This document shows, in pieces, positions 11,982-21,144 of a stretch of 64,000 nt of DNA (position 1 is its first letter; every line of letters begins with the position of its first letter). Location: NCBI GenBank assembly GCA_032718475.1, contig JAUCBJ010005260.1:1-64000 (forward strand), in the 5' to 3' direction. Origin of the DNA: Nemertoderma westbladi (Eukaryota; Xenacoelomorpha; Nemertodermatida; Nemertodermatidae). The notes below the pieces were generated by a model, which ran no database searches, had not been told where the DNA came from, and worked only from the letters and a program-made list of their open reading frames with translations. The translations under genes were made by a program, and so were the position numbers.

Positions 11982-12358
11982 TTAAAGGATATAGCTTCTT
12001 TGTTGCAGTAAGCAATAAAGTTGAAAGTACCGGTCAACCGGTAAACCTGAACGGTACACCTGTAGGTCAGTAGGCCTAACTGTTCTAACCGGTACTGCCG
12101 TATAAGTACACTAGTATTATTCGATTTGATTGTTGTATACCGGTAGGCTGTTTAGGGGATTAGGGATTGATCACCCCTTATACCTTTATATGGTTTACTT
12201 ATTTCTGTCAAGTTTTATTTATTTGTAGGCCAGTATTGAACAGAAGGCGTGTAAGCCTGATCAGATTGTACAGACGATTTGTAGGCTGAGCTGTTGTCTG
12301 ATTGCTGTTAAGTCCGAACGAATTGCAGTGTGTGTAGATCACCTGTCCGATTAAGTAC

Positions 12359-12449
12359 GATTAGGCAGTAGGGGCAGCGAACGCTGTAAGGTAAACCCCC
12401 AACTAAAGAATAAGTCGCACTACTGGGTTAGAGCGCATACTCCCTAATC
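12359..12449 (+). ncRNA. Putative structured RNA, copy 1 (BEL-1 leader)
   Basis: Nested complementary blocks: GATTAGG 12359-12365 with CCTAATC 12443-12449; CAGTAG 12366-12371 with CTACTG 12420-12425; GGGG 12371-12374 with CCCC 12396-12400; and a small CAGCG/CGCTG hairpin at 12375-12386. The stems nest without conflict. This would suit a packaging, dimerisation or translation signal of the genomic RNA; the role is inference. Confidence 0.5.
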
Positions 12450-12646
12450 ATTTCGGAGTCTGCATGTCCTGTAGTTTATTTAGGCTTGAGAGTAGTCTGC
12501 CATCGTTTGGTCTGTACTTTGTTTGTGTAAGTCTGTACGGGTAGCGTATAATTTTATTTAAATAATTTGTAGGCTGGATAGTTGTCTGGCTGTTATTAGG
12601 TCTGAACGGATTGCCGCGTGTGTAGATCATCTGTCCGATTAAGTAC

Positions 12647-12737
12647 GGTTAGGCAGTAGGGGCAGCGAACGCTGTAAGGTAAACCCCCAACTAAAGAATA
12701 AGTCGCACTACTGGGTTAGAGCGCATACTCCCTAATC
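12647..12737 (+). ncRNA. Putative structured RNA, copy 2 (BEL-1 leader)
   Basis: Same stems as copy 1, shifted by 288 bases. The one change inside an outer stem (GATTAGG to GGTTAGG) keeps pairing as G-U. Confidence 0.5.
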
Positions 12738-14161
12738 ATTTCGGAGTCTGCATATACCGTAGTTTGTTTAGGCTTGATAGTAGTCTGTCAGTGTTCGGTC
12801 TGTATTTTGTTTGAGTGGTTTGTACGCGTAGCGTAATATTTATTATTCAGAGTTTATGCGATTATCCGCAACATTCATTCCCCAAGTTTGTTCCTACAGT
12901 AATTGTGTTTGTTATACATATCGCTATAGTTAAATTAACCCCGGTACTACACGGGCTGCTCGGCGTAGGTAAAGACTGGTGATTTTGTGCATCGGTCACT
13001 CCAGCAGATGCCGTGGTTCTTTTAGCTGTTCAAGTATATTTAACTACTGATTATCTGTTGTACAAGTACTCGTACCTAATTTAGGGTTTAGTGTACAGTA
13101 CTTTCCGAAGTAATTATTGTAGACATTATATCTGTGTTGTAAAGTGGTTGATAGGCACATTCGATTAGCTTTATTAACTTCTAGGTAGGAACACTCCGTG
13201 ATACATAACGTAGAACCTATAGCGATACGGCTATAGGTCGTCAGGCGGTGGTATTTTCCTATCTAGACAACGCAGTGTATTTACTACTACTTATTATTTC
13301 AAATACCGTAGTACCCTGTCCGTTGTAATAACCGGTTTTCTAACCCTTTGTTAGGCTGGTTTGTAGACTTCTTGTAAAAATACCCTAAAAATTCGTATTT
13401 GTGTTTTTGTAAATTTTTGTGTTTATTTAGAGATTGTAATCTCAACCCGAATTGTATGTAATTTGTAGTATTAAGTAACTTAGGTAAATTAGAATTATTT
13501 GTTTTAGTGTCCTATACGTAACACTTCACTGAAAGCGCACCGCTTTGTGTAGTGATTACCCCAGAAATAATAACATTTATTTCAAACATAGACAAAACCC
13601 ATTAAAACGGGTATATATATTATAAATCAAATCTAACGATTTATAAATAGTAGGCCTACCATACAACCATTAGGTCTCAATATCAGTTGGATTACTGCTT
13701 AAATAACGGTAATAAAGTAAGTTAAAGTAACCAAGTAAACCTAAAGTAACAGAAATTCAATTATTTGAAATAATTGACATACCGGTATTTACGATAGGCC
13801 TATTATCTTTATTTCTATAAATCTAGGCTGAAATTATACCGGTACTTGTAATTAATTCTATTTCAGAATTATATATCCTACAAACTGTAAGCTGTATACC
13901 GGTATTCCAGATAGGCCTATTATATATTTGTATATATTTGTGCTAAAATTATACCGGTATTCGGAGATAAACCTAGTCTGTAATAATACTTATATAGTTA
14001 TATATACTATAAGTATACCGGTATTCTAATATATTATATATATATCACGCTACATTGAGTAGCAGTACCGGTAATTAATTATTAGGCTAGCGGTTAATAC
14101 TGAGTTACTAGACTTGCTCGGACTGTAATACAGCAGTAGACATTCAACGGTATACATAGTC

Positions 14162-17092
14162 ATGTCTGATACTAAGCAGAACCTGTCAGACAGTATATTA
14201 GATGTAACTATTTGCGACTCAGATAGAGACGCACAACCGTCTGGTCGTAAATCCAGTTCACCTCCCACTGTGAGGAAGGTCATCCCTCCAGTAGTAATAA
14301 CAGAACCTAGGCTAGTCCAACATCGTAGGTCTATCATAGGCACTCGAGCTCAGGTCAAGCGGGACCAACAAGCAACGGAACAGCAACAACCCGCTAGTCA
14401 AGAACTTATTCCTCAGCGGCCCAGCAGCTCCAGTAGTGAGGATACTGTAGAGCTGACACCCGAGCGCGGAGCGGAGATGACGGATGCGGTTTATACGGAT
14501 CCCCTTCTCATCCTTCCTGCAGCCGTACTCAGCGGGTTATTGATCGCGGTGGAAGAACACCAGATCGATTGGGCGAGGAGTCAACGATCCACTAGAGATA
14601 GTTATGCGGGGTACACGAGGGAAGAATTGAAGTCTATTGTCGAGTCGCAATGGAACTTCCCCGGACCCGGACTCCCGTTTGATTTATCAGAAGCTACCTG
14701 GGAAGACATACACCGGATGGGAGTAGCCAAGGAAACTATCGATCCAGCTGTATGGAAGAGGTCCGCAGCCGGATACGCACAGGGATTCTTCAGCTCTATG
14801 GAGCGAGTAGAAAGACAACTATTTAAACAACCTCAAGGACCTCAAGAGCAGGAACAGCTGCTTTATCAAGTTAGAGAAAGAGTTCTGCGAATTAGGCTAA
14901 TCTTATCCGCCTTTGAGGAGGCTTCTAAAAGAAGACAAGACACGTTGTTGCAAGTTGCCGTAAAGACTTGGCTTCAAAGGGTGAGACGCCAGGTTCAAGG
15001 AGCAGCTCAGTGGAAAGTTCAGTTGGAGGAGCGCTCAACACAAGGAGAATCGACAGACGCTACTTTCTCCCAAGTGGAAGGTGAAGCGACGGCAGAGAAA
15101 CCGCATAAGAAGGATGCCATTGATATCTATCTGTCAGACTATCAGCGTTTTGTGGGAGATGAAGAGTTGAGGAGAAGGCTAGAGGGACTTAGCCCTAATA
15201 GCGAAGGAGCCAAACTTGTGTTAGATGCGATTGATGTGGATAGGTTAGCGGCGAACCAAGCTAAATTCGATGAACAACTCCGCATCGCTAGAGAAAAGGA
15301 AGAACAAGTAAGGAAAAAGCGTATAGAAGACAGAAAGATAGCAGCAGTGGCAGAGGCAGAAAGAAAAGCGGCAGCGGCAGAGGCAAAAGCGGCAGCGGCA
15401 GCGGCAAAAGCGGCAGCAGTGGCGGAAGCAGAACGAAAAGTGGCGGAAGCAGAACGAAAAGCGGCAGCGGCAGAGGCAAAAGCGGCAGCAGCAGAGGCAA
15501 AAGCGGCAGCAGTGGCGGAAGTAGAACGAAAAGCGGCTGAAGAGATCATCCAACTGGAGTTGGAAAATCTTCAAGAGAAGCAAGACGACTTCAGTAAACA
15601 GTTAGCAGCTAGTAATATGCAGATGATGAGTCGATCTACTCCCAAAAGACAAGGGTATACCTCATCTGAGGAAGGTGATACCACCGACACTGAAGGCGGA
15701 AGAAATCGATCTCGCCTAAGCAGACGTAAAAGAACATTCCACCGGCAGAAATTGCCTGATTTGCCTCCAGCTGTTAGAAGGCAACTAAATAACACCAAAG
15801 TAGGTAGTACAGAACCCACAGACCAAATGATTACAATAGAAAGACTCCCTACTATAGTAGATGAGCCTGAAATAAGTAGGCCTGTTTTTGAAATCACCCC
15901 TTCGGTAATGGATACGCCTGTGCTCCCTGAAGCTACCTATAAATTCCCTCTGCATAGCACTAAGCTACCTGTGCCCCGTAGAACTGCCCAGGAGACAGTT
16001 CAGGTCCTGGACCCCGAGCGAAATATTCCAATTTTGTCGCCCGTTGTCCCTCGTCGGCCCGCTACGACGTTGGCGGATCCCGTTTCGGCGGTTGATTGGG
16101 TAGACGAGAGACGGCGGGGGATGGATATTCTCCTCGGAGAGATGAAGGAGAATCGGAGACTCTCCTCCCAACAGGTCCGAGAGTTGGAAGGGACTGTCCA
16201 ACATTTAAAGGGAACAGTGAGGGAAAGTAAGTTAGAGTTGCAAGAAGTGCAGCAAAATATCGCGCTAGAGCGCGATAAATTAGTAAATTTACAAAAGGGT
16301 ATACCACCACCCCCTGTAACAATGTGTCAACCCGTTAGGTCTGAAGTATCTCATGCGCAAGGTGTGGAGCCTACACGCATTTATACTGCTAGCGAAGTAG
16401 AGACTCCTATAGTGAACACTATTAAGGGTAATTATAGACCTGTTGATAATGATATTCCCTATAGAACTGATCATAATCCGAGAAATTTATATACCGATAA
16501 CTCGATATTAAATAGCACGATGGCCCAAGAAAGTTTTACGCGTCAAATGGCTAGAACCGAAGCCCGGCAAGCGGTAAAGGTTGGAGAGATCGTCAAGTTC
16601 AATGGAGATGAGATGAAATGGTTACCTTTTAATGAATATTACAAAGATAACATACAGAACTCTGTACTATCTAATGGAGAAAAACTTAGATACCTCATCG
16701 AGTGCTTGGAAGGATCTCCCAAGTTAATGGCGTTAAAGTTTATTGGACATCCAGACGGATTAAGACAAGTTTGGGATACACTAAACATCAGGTATGGTAA
16801 TAGGAATAATATCGCTGGGTACTTGTATGCCAAGTTAGTAGCGCCCCGAAAGTTTATTAGTAGCGGAATTATCGAGTTTTCCGATGAGATCCAGGAGATC
16901 TGCAGACAATTAGACTGGCTAGGTAAGTCTCATGAGTATCAGAACACTATGGTTATTAGAGCAGTGGCTTCTACTTTACCGAAAGGTGGAGTAGGTACAC
17001 GCTGGGATAAGAAAGTACTATATATGATGGAACAACAACGACGAGACCCTACCATGGCTGATCTCATGTCATTCTTGGATGGTGGTTATTAG
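14162..17092 (+). CDS. BEL-1 Gag (976 codons, ended early by a 133-bp duplication)
   Basis: Begins MSDTKQNLSD after an in-frame gap. Order of parts: an acidic and Ser/Pro-rich N-terminus; a helical block (about residues 105-280) shared with BEL-4; GDEELRRRLEGL near 325; an Ala/Glu/Lys coiled coil (about 370-470, 15-residue repeats such as AAAEAKAAAVAEAERK); a Pro-rich middle; a second coiled coil near 660-715; and the DUF1759-type Gag domain from about 800 (FNGDEMKWLPFNEYY, LIECLEGSPK, YGNRNNIAGYL). It should form particle shells. The stop at 17090-17092 arises because bases 16951-17083 are tandemly repeated and 133 is not divisible by 3. The natural frame continues in the ORF starting at 17079. 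Confidence 0.85.
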   Translation: MSDTKQNLSDSILDVTICDSDRDAQPSGRKSSSPPTVRKVIPPVVITEPRLVQHRRSIIGTRAQVKRDQQATEQQQPASQELIPQRPSSSSSEDTVELTPERGAEMTDAVYTDPLLILPAAVLSGLLIAVEEHQIDWARSQRSTRDSYAGYTREELKSIVESQWNFPGPGLPFDLSEATWEDIHRMGVAKETIDPAVWKRSAAGYAQGFFSSMERVERQLFKQPQGPQEQEQLLYQVRERVLRIRLILSAFEEASKRRQDTLLQVAVKTWLQRVRRQVQGAAQWKVQLEERSTQGESTDATFSQVEGEATAEKPHKKDAIDIYLSDYQRFVGDEELRRRLEGLSPNSEGAKLVLDAIDVDRLAANQAKFDEQLRIAREKEEQVRKKRIEDRKIAAVAEAERKAAAAEAKAAAAAAKAAAVAEAERKVAEAERKAAAAEAKAAAAEAKAAAVAEVERKAAEEIIQLELENLQEKQDDFSKQLAASNMQMMSRSTPKRQGYTSSEEGDTTDTEGGRNRSRLSRRKRTFHRQKLPDLPPAVRRQLNNTKVGSTEPTDQMITIERLPTIVDEPEISRPVFEITPSVMDTPVLPEATYKFPLHSTKLPVPRRTAQETVQVLDPERNIPILSPVVPRRPATTLADPVSAVDWVDERRRGMDILLGEMKENRRLSSQQVRELEGTVQHLKGTVRESKLELQEVQQNIALERDKLVNLQKGIPPPPVTMCQPVRSEVSHAQGVEPTRIYTASEVETPIVNTIKGNYRPVDNDIPYRTDHNPRNLYTDNSILNSTMAQESFTRQMARTEARQAVKVGEIVKFNGDEMKWLPFNEYYKDNIQNSVLSNGEKLRYLIECLEGSPKLMALKFIGHPDGLRQVWDTLNIRYGNRNNIAGYLYAKLVAPRKFISSGIIEFSDEIQEICRQLDWLGKSHEYQNTMVIRAVASTLPKGGVGTRWDKKVLYMMEQQRRDPTMADLMSFLDGGY

Positions 17093-17216
17093 AGCAGTGG
17101 CTTCTACTTTACCGAAAGGTGGAGTAGGTACACGCTGGGATAAGAAAGTACTATATATGATGGAACAACAACGACGAGACCCTACCATGGCTGATCTCAT
17201 GTCATTCCTAGATGGA
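16951..17216 (+). repeat. 133-bp tandem duplication that frameshifts BEL-1 gag
   Basis: GGTTATTAGAGCAGTGG opens units at 16951 and 17084. The units differ only near their ends (TTCTTGGATGGT against TTCCTAGATGGA). Confidence 0.92.
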
Positions 17217-18414
17217 GAAGTGAAATTGCAACTCCTCAAGCAGTCTCGAGAGAAGACACCGGAAAACAAGGTAAGTGAAAAACCAGTCTCTAGGAGAAAG
17301 GTAACACCAGTGTGTTATACAGACGACGGCGAAAGCCAGACTTCTCAAGGAGAAGATAGCGGGAAGGACACTAATAGATCTTATTATGTCAATAAAATGC
17401 CTAAAGATCAGGTAAGTAAATTCAAGTCTCGAACAAATGACAGGAGGGAACAGGTAAGAAAAACTCCTCCCACGTCTCCCAAGAGAATTCAGGTGAGAAA
17501 ACCCGAAGAAAAGGCAAGTGTACACAATGTGACTCAAAACAAGGTAAGTAACATCAAACCAAAATGTGCGCTGTGCGACGGGACCCACTATTTGAATAGG
17601 TGTGATGAATTTCTAAAGAAATCATTAACGGAGAGACGCGAAGTCATGTGGGATAAGCGGTTATGTTATAATTGCCTCAGACAAGGACACCAACGGCGAA
17701 CCTGTTTCTCTGACATAAGGTGTGCAAAGTGTGGTGCGAAACATCATATCTTGTTGCACGCTGAATTCGATCGAAATAGTCCGAATCAGGTAAGTGATTC
17801 CGAGCTACATGTCCAATTCAGTGATGTGAACGACACTGATCAATCTGAGATGGAAGGATTCTATACAGACGAGTTCTCTGACGAAAACGAATCCTGTTAC
17901 ATGATAAATACCGCAGTGTATCGAGCACTCACATATGAAAGAGATACAGAGAACGACTTTACTCTAACTACTTCTGAACGACAACCACCTTGGAAAGAGA
18001 CATCCTCCAATGTAGGGATCCGAGAGTTTCCTGTGGTGCAGGTAAGGGTTCACGGACCTAAGAGGAGTTATGTAGTGAACGCCCTCCTGGACTCCGGCAG
18101 CACAGGAACATTCATCGATAAAGAGTTAGCCGAAGATATATTTGCTGGACAACCCAAGTTCCAAACTAAGCTCAATATGTCGGGCATTATGCAAGTTTGG
18201 AAATCTACAATAACAGCTGATTATTATGTCGGAGCGTTGTCCACCCCCCAGGACGAATTAGGAGAACACAGCATAAGGTCAGTGAAAATGGTGGCTATAA
18301 AGAACTTCGCTACTACTCAAGCAGACCTTTATGATTGGGACGAGGATGAGAGCATCCAGCATCTTAACATACCTCGATTCCAGACTGATTATCCTGGAGT
18401 GCAAATACTCATCG
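17079..18414 (+). CDS. BEL-1 Gag C-terminus, zinc knuckles and protease (cut by BEL-2)
   Basis: Continues the Gag frame after the duplication. A basic linker carries repeated K/Q-V-S. The zinc-binding region has CALCDGTHYLNRC, CYNCLRQGHQRRTC (CX2CX4HX4C) and CAKCGAKHH. The aspartic protease of the BEL type (DUF1758) starts near codon 320 with the catalytic NALLDSGSTGTFIDKE. At 18414 the frame is cut by BEL-2 inside the protease motif QILIG; the track of codons resumes in phase at 34961. The annotated stop at 18417-18419 belongs to the BEL-2 LTR. The protease would have matured Gag-Pol. Confidence 0.85.
18410..18414. repeat. BEL-2 target-site duplication, left copy
   Basis: CATCG just before the LTR start TATAGAATT; the same bases follow the right LTR at 34957-34961. 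Confidence 0.93.
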
Positions 18415-18540
18415 TATAGAATTATATTCCCTAAATGCCGTGGATTTTCAAAATTTTTATTTTATTCGAATTAACTTTGTAAAGATTGCTTTGAGTTCTC
18501 ATTAGTATTGGTTCTATCTATTGTGTATCTATCGGTCAAG

Positions 18541-18617
18541 TGGTTCAGTAGCTCAGTTGGTAGAGCGTTGGAAATTATATGTGTAGTAGGTATCGAGTTC
18601 GAATCCTAGTAAGTGCG
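18541..18617 (+). other. tRNA-like Pol III module, BEL-2 5' LTR
   Basis: A-box TAGCTCAGTTGG at 18549-18560 sits in a well-formed D-arm (GCTC...GAGC). The B-box GAGTTCGAATCC is at 18595-18606 and a T6 run at 18623-18628 could terminate Pol III. Acceptor and T stems do not pair, so it is not a working tRNA. It lies 127 bases into the LTR, as in BEL-3. Confidence 0.7.
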
Positions 18618-18785
18618 AATTATTTTTTGTGCAGAATTTCAACTCATTTAAATTAACCGCTACAAATTAATTGCATTTGTCTGTACCAATAAGGCTGTAG
18701 TTATTTGATTGTAACCAATGTCGTGCAAGTTATATATTAGCTGGACCAATAAGCTATCTTTAAAACCTTGTTAGAACCCATAGAA

Positions 18786-18833
18786 CAATCGAGAATTTTC
18801 TCGATTGATTGCAGCACAAATTTAGTATATAAA
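18786..18833 (+). promoter_or_regulatory. BEL-2 U3 palindrome and TATA box
   Basis: A perfect 22-bp palindrome, CAATCGAGAATTTTCTCGATTG (18786-18807), lies 18 bases before TATATAAA (18826-18833). It is probably a dimeric activator site and core promoter. Copy in the 3' LTR at 33405-33452. Confidence 0.55.
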
Positions 18834-18955
18834 GGTGCGATTCGTTCATTAGTTATCAATCTCTCAATCTTGTATTTCAATCTATACTTCTCAGATTTAT
18901 TCTGTCGTGCTTAGTTTATTCTCAGATTACATTGTATTATAATTGTATCTTCTGT

Positions 18956-18961
18956 AATAAA
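18956..18961 (+). terminator. BEL-2 LTR poly(A) signal
   Basis: AATAAA about 125 bases after the TATA box, suiting the end of an R region. The copy at 33575-33580 would end the element RNA. Confidence 0.5.
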
Positions 18962-20041
18962 GTCAGAATATTCTCTCAGTTTTTCTGTTTTACTATGAAT
19001 TCACTACGGTGAACAAACTCGGGGACAGGATGGCCAGCTAGAGATCGGGCCGCAGCAATGAACGGGAACATCACGGGAATGTAGACGAGAGACAACCCGC
19101 AATACCATCTAGTGTTATTCGCCCATCGCCTGAAAGGTTAGACAGCGTTCGATCCTTGCTACCTAAGTATAAGACCAAAAGATCAAAAGGTAGACGCAGT
19201 GACACGCTGTAAGCCCAAAATTACATCATAGGGACTGTACTGTCTTGATTCAGGAAAAAACCGCAGTAGACCTTCATATTCCTACGGGGGGAGGGAAAGC
19301 GCAGGCAGATACTAGTACGCAGATAGGACGTAGGCACACCGGTACAAGGCATACACATTGGTTAGGGTGCAGCAAACTGTACGCTTAACTCTTGCTAAGT
19401 ACAGGTGTGTGTGCGACTATTTGCCGTACAACGGTGTCCAGTGCATTAGAACTTGTAGGCTAGGGGGGTTGCTGTGTTTTCACCTGAATTGGGATTGTAC
19501 CGTTCAGGCGGTAGGGCAGTTTACGCTAGGCGCAAAATAAATTGAGGCTATCAGGGATATACTAACATCTACCGTGTCCCCGCCAACGCCCTAATAGGAA
19601 GTTACCCGGACTACCTGGGTGACTAAAATTCTAGATAGGAGCCAGGATAGCTATTAGTACCCGTACGCCTACAGTAGTAAACTAACACATCTCTTCTTAG
19701 TATCAGGGACCTGGTACCTAAAATTGCCGAATTCTGGGCGTAGTATTAACCTTATGCCTGAATTTGAGTCCTGGAAATACGCAAGAGGGGAAGGAACCTT
19801 ACCATTCGTGAGTATTGGACCTACAAGTTACAAATTAGAATATTCGTAAAATGCACACCGTACCCAGTAATTATATATGTGAAGGAGCAAAACTGCTTTT
19901 GACCGTTCAGAATTAACACACGCGCGTTAGAAATTATTTACACCTCAAAATATATAAAATTAACTTAGTCCGTACTGTGCTTTGCCCGCTAGTTAGACAT
20001 CTCCAAATCTGCTCTGTACCTAGCTAGCGTCCTTTCGCCCA

Positions 20042-20092
20042 ACCATATAAATCACACCGCGGCAAAGTATACGAGCCTCTTAGTCCGTCAGT
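20042..20092 (+). promoter_or_regulatory. Second TATA region in the BEL-2 LTR, conserved in BEL-3
   Basis: CATATAAATCACACCGCGG (TATAAAT at 20046-20052) is kept base for base in the otherwise divergent BEL-3 LTR (3354-3376), with GTCAGTGA about 40 bases downstream in both. It could be a second promoter giving a short leader. Confidence 0.45.
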
Positions 20093-20337
20093 GAGTCAGC
20101 CTGATTTTAGGATTCGCTGCGCGGGATTTTGTTTTATCGAAGTTTGTCCGCTCGTAGACTGTTTTCTGCCTCACCGGTTAAAAGAGATAGATACTGCAAT
20201 ATATTCGCTTACTTAGGGTTTACTGTTTTGGTGAGAAGGTCGGATTTATGATTTGATTTACAAACTTTACAGTAGGATATTGCAGGTATTGTTACCGTCT
20301 CTTCCGATAGTAGGAATAGGCGTATCTCTCCAATTTA

Positions 20338-21144
20338 GTAGGAATATGTTTTACTGAACTACGGTTTGGTAGGACTAAAGTTATTTGAAAATTTTGTATT
20401 TTGAGGTAAAAAATTTATATTTGATTAGCTAAGTGCTAATTTTTTGAAATAAAATTTGATTTGAACCGCGTGTAAAATATTTTGGAATTGAATACCGGTG
20501 TTTAAAAAGGGTTTAAATACCATATTGTACCGGTACAAAATTTCGTAAAGTAAAACCTAACTCTTTTGTTTTTCAGGATTCAGAACTCATTTCTAGACTG
20601 TAACGGGAGCAAGACCGTGTTTAGCAAGTTTGGGAGATAGATAACCCAACAACTTTGGTTGGGAAAATCGCGTTTCGTCCGCAACGTTAAAAACGGAAAG
20701 GTTCACGTTCGGTTTGTATCTGGGAATCTGTTTTTCTGGAGAATTATTGGAGTGGGTGAGTTCGAAAAGTTGCATAAATAAGTTAGGCATTACCGTATTA
20801 GTTAAAATTATTGTGGGTTCCACTGTCTCAAGTATTTATGCATTCCGTATGATTTCTTTGTTCATTGCTGAATTAGTCCGTATTATTGTATTTAATTTAC
20901 CTTTTGATAACGCATATCGTTATCCGATTTATTTGTTATAAAATTGGCCGCTAGGCTAATTTTATTATATACTTATTCCGTGACATTTATTTGCTGTAAA
21001 ATTGGCCGTTTAGGCTAATTTTATCCATCTGCTATAAAATCGGCCGGTAGGCTAATTTTATAAGACTGTAATTAGTACCGTTTTATACAAATACGGTAAA
21101 CTCGATACTTTGACACTCACTTCACTTGACTTACAACTACCGAA
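20338..21144 (+). other. BEL-2 leader, non-coding
   Basis: No TGG-type primer binding site directly follows the LTR (GTAGGAATATG). A strong splice acceptor, CTCTTTTGTTTTTCAG (AG at 20575-20576), with downstream bases conserved in BEL-3, suggests a spliced leader. Three hairpins lie before gag. Confidence 0.6.
20938..21064 (+). repeat. Three hairpin repeats before BEL-2 gag
   Basis: The unit ATAAAATTGGCCG.TAGGCTAATTTTAT occurs three times (about 20939, 20996 and 21035). Each is nearly self-complementary (AAAATT..GCC with GGC.AATTTT). One relative is in the BEL-3 leader at about 2286-2312. Confidence 0.6.

Larger units (their letters stand above)
12278..12853 (+). repeat. 288-bp tandem duplication in the BEL-1 leader
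   Basis: Units 12278-12565 and 12566-12853. The middle of about 125 bases (12343-12463 and 12631-12751) is almost identical in both units, while the outer parts differ at many positions. Confidence 0.88.
11982..14161 (+). other. BEL-1 5' leader (2.2 kb, non-coding)
   Basis: No gene. It holds a 288-bp tandem duplication (12278-12853) and many short ACCGGT-containing segments between 12000 and 14080. Directly after the LTR (TTAAAGGATATAGC) there is no TGG-type primer binding site. Confidence 0.7.
18415..20337 (+). repeat. BEL-2 5' LTR
   Basis: 1923 bp, starting TATAGAATTATATTCCC and ending TCTCCAATTTA. I see one difference from the 3' LTR (near 18978, T against C at 33598). It contains a tRNA-like module, palindrome, TATA, poly(A) signal and a second TATA. 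Confidence 0.95.

Noticed and set aside
15142-15549. Minus-strand Ala/Ser- or Leu/Pro-rich ORFs
   Set aside because: These are the reverse reading of the Ala/Glu/Lys coiled-coil repeat of BEL-1 Gag.
18541-18617. A functional tRNA gene
   Set aside because: A and B boxes and the D-arm are good, but acceptor and T stems do not pair and the same block is repeated in each LTR; treated as a tRNA-derived LTR module.
20366-20385. TGGTAGGACTAAAG as the BEL-2 primer binding site
   Set aside because: It lies about 30 bases past the LTR, and the bases after the first ten do not look like the complement of a tRNA T-arm.
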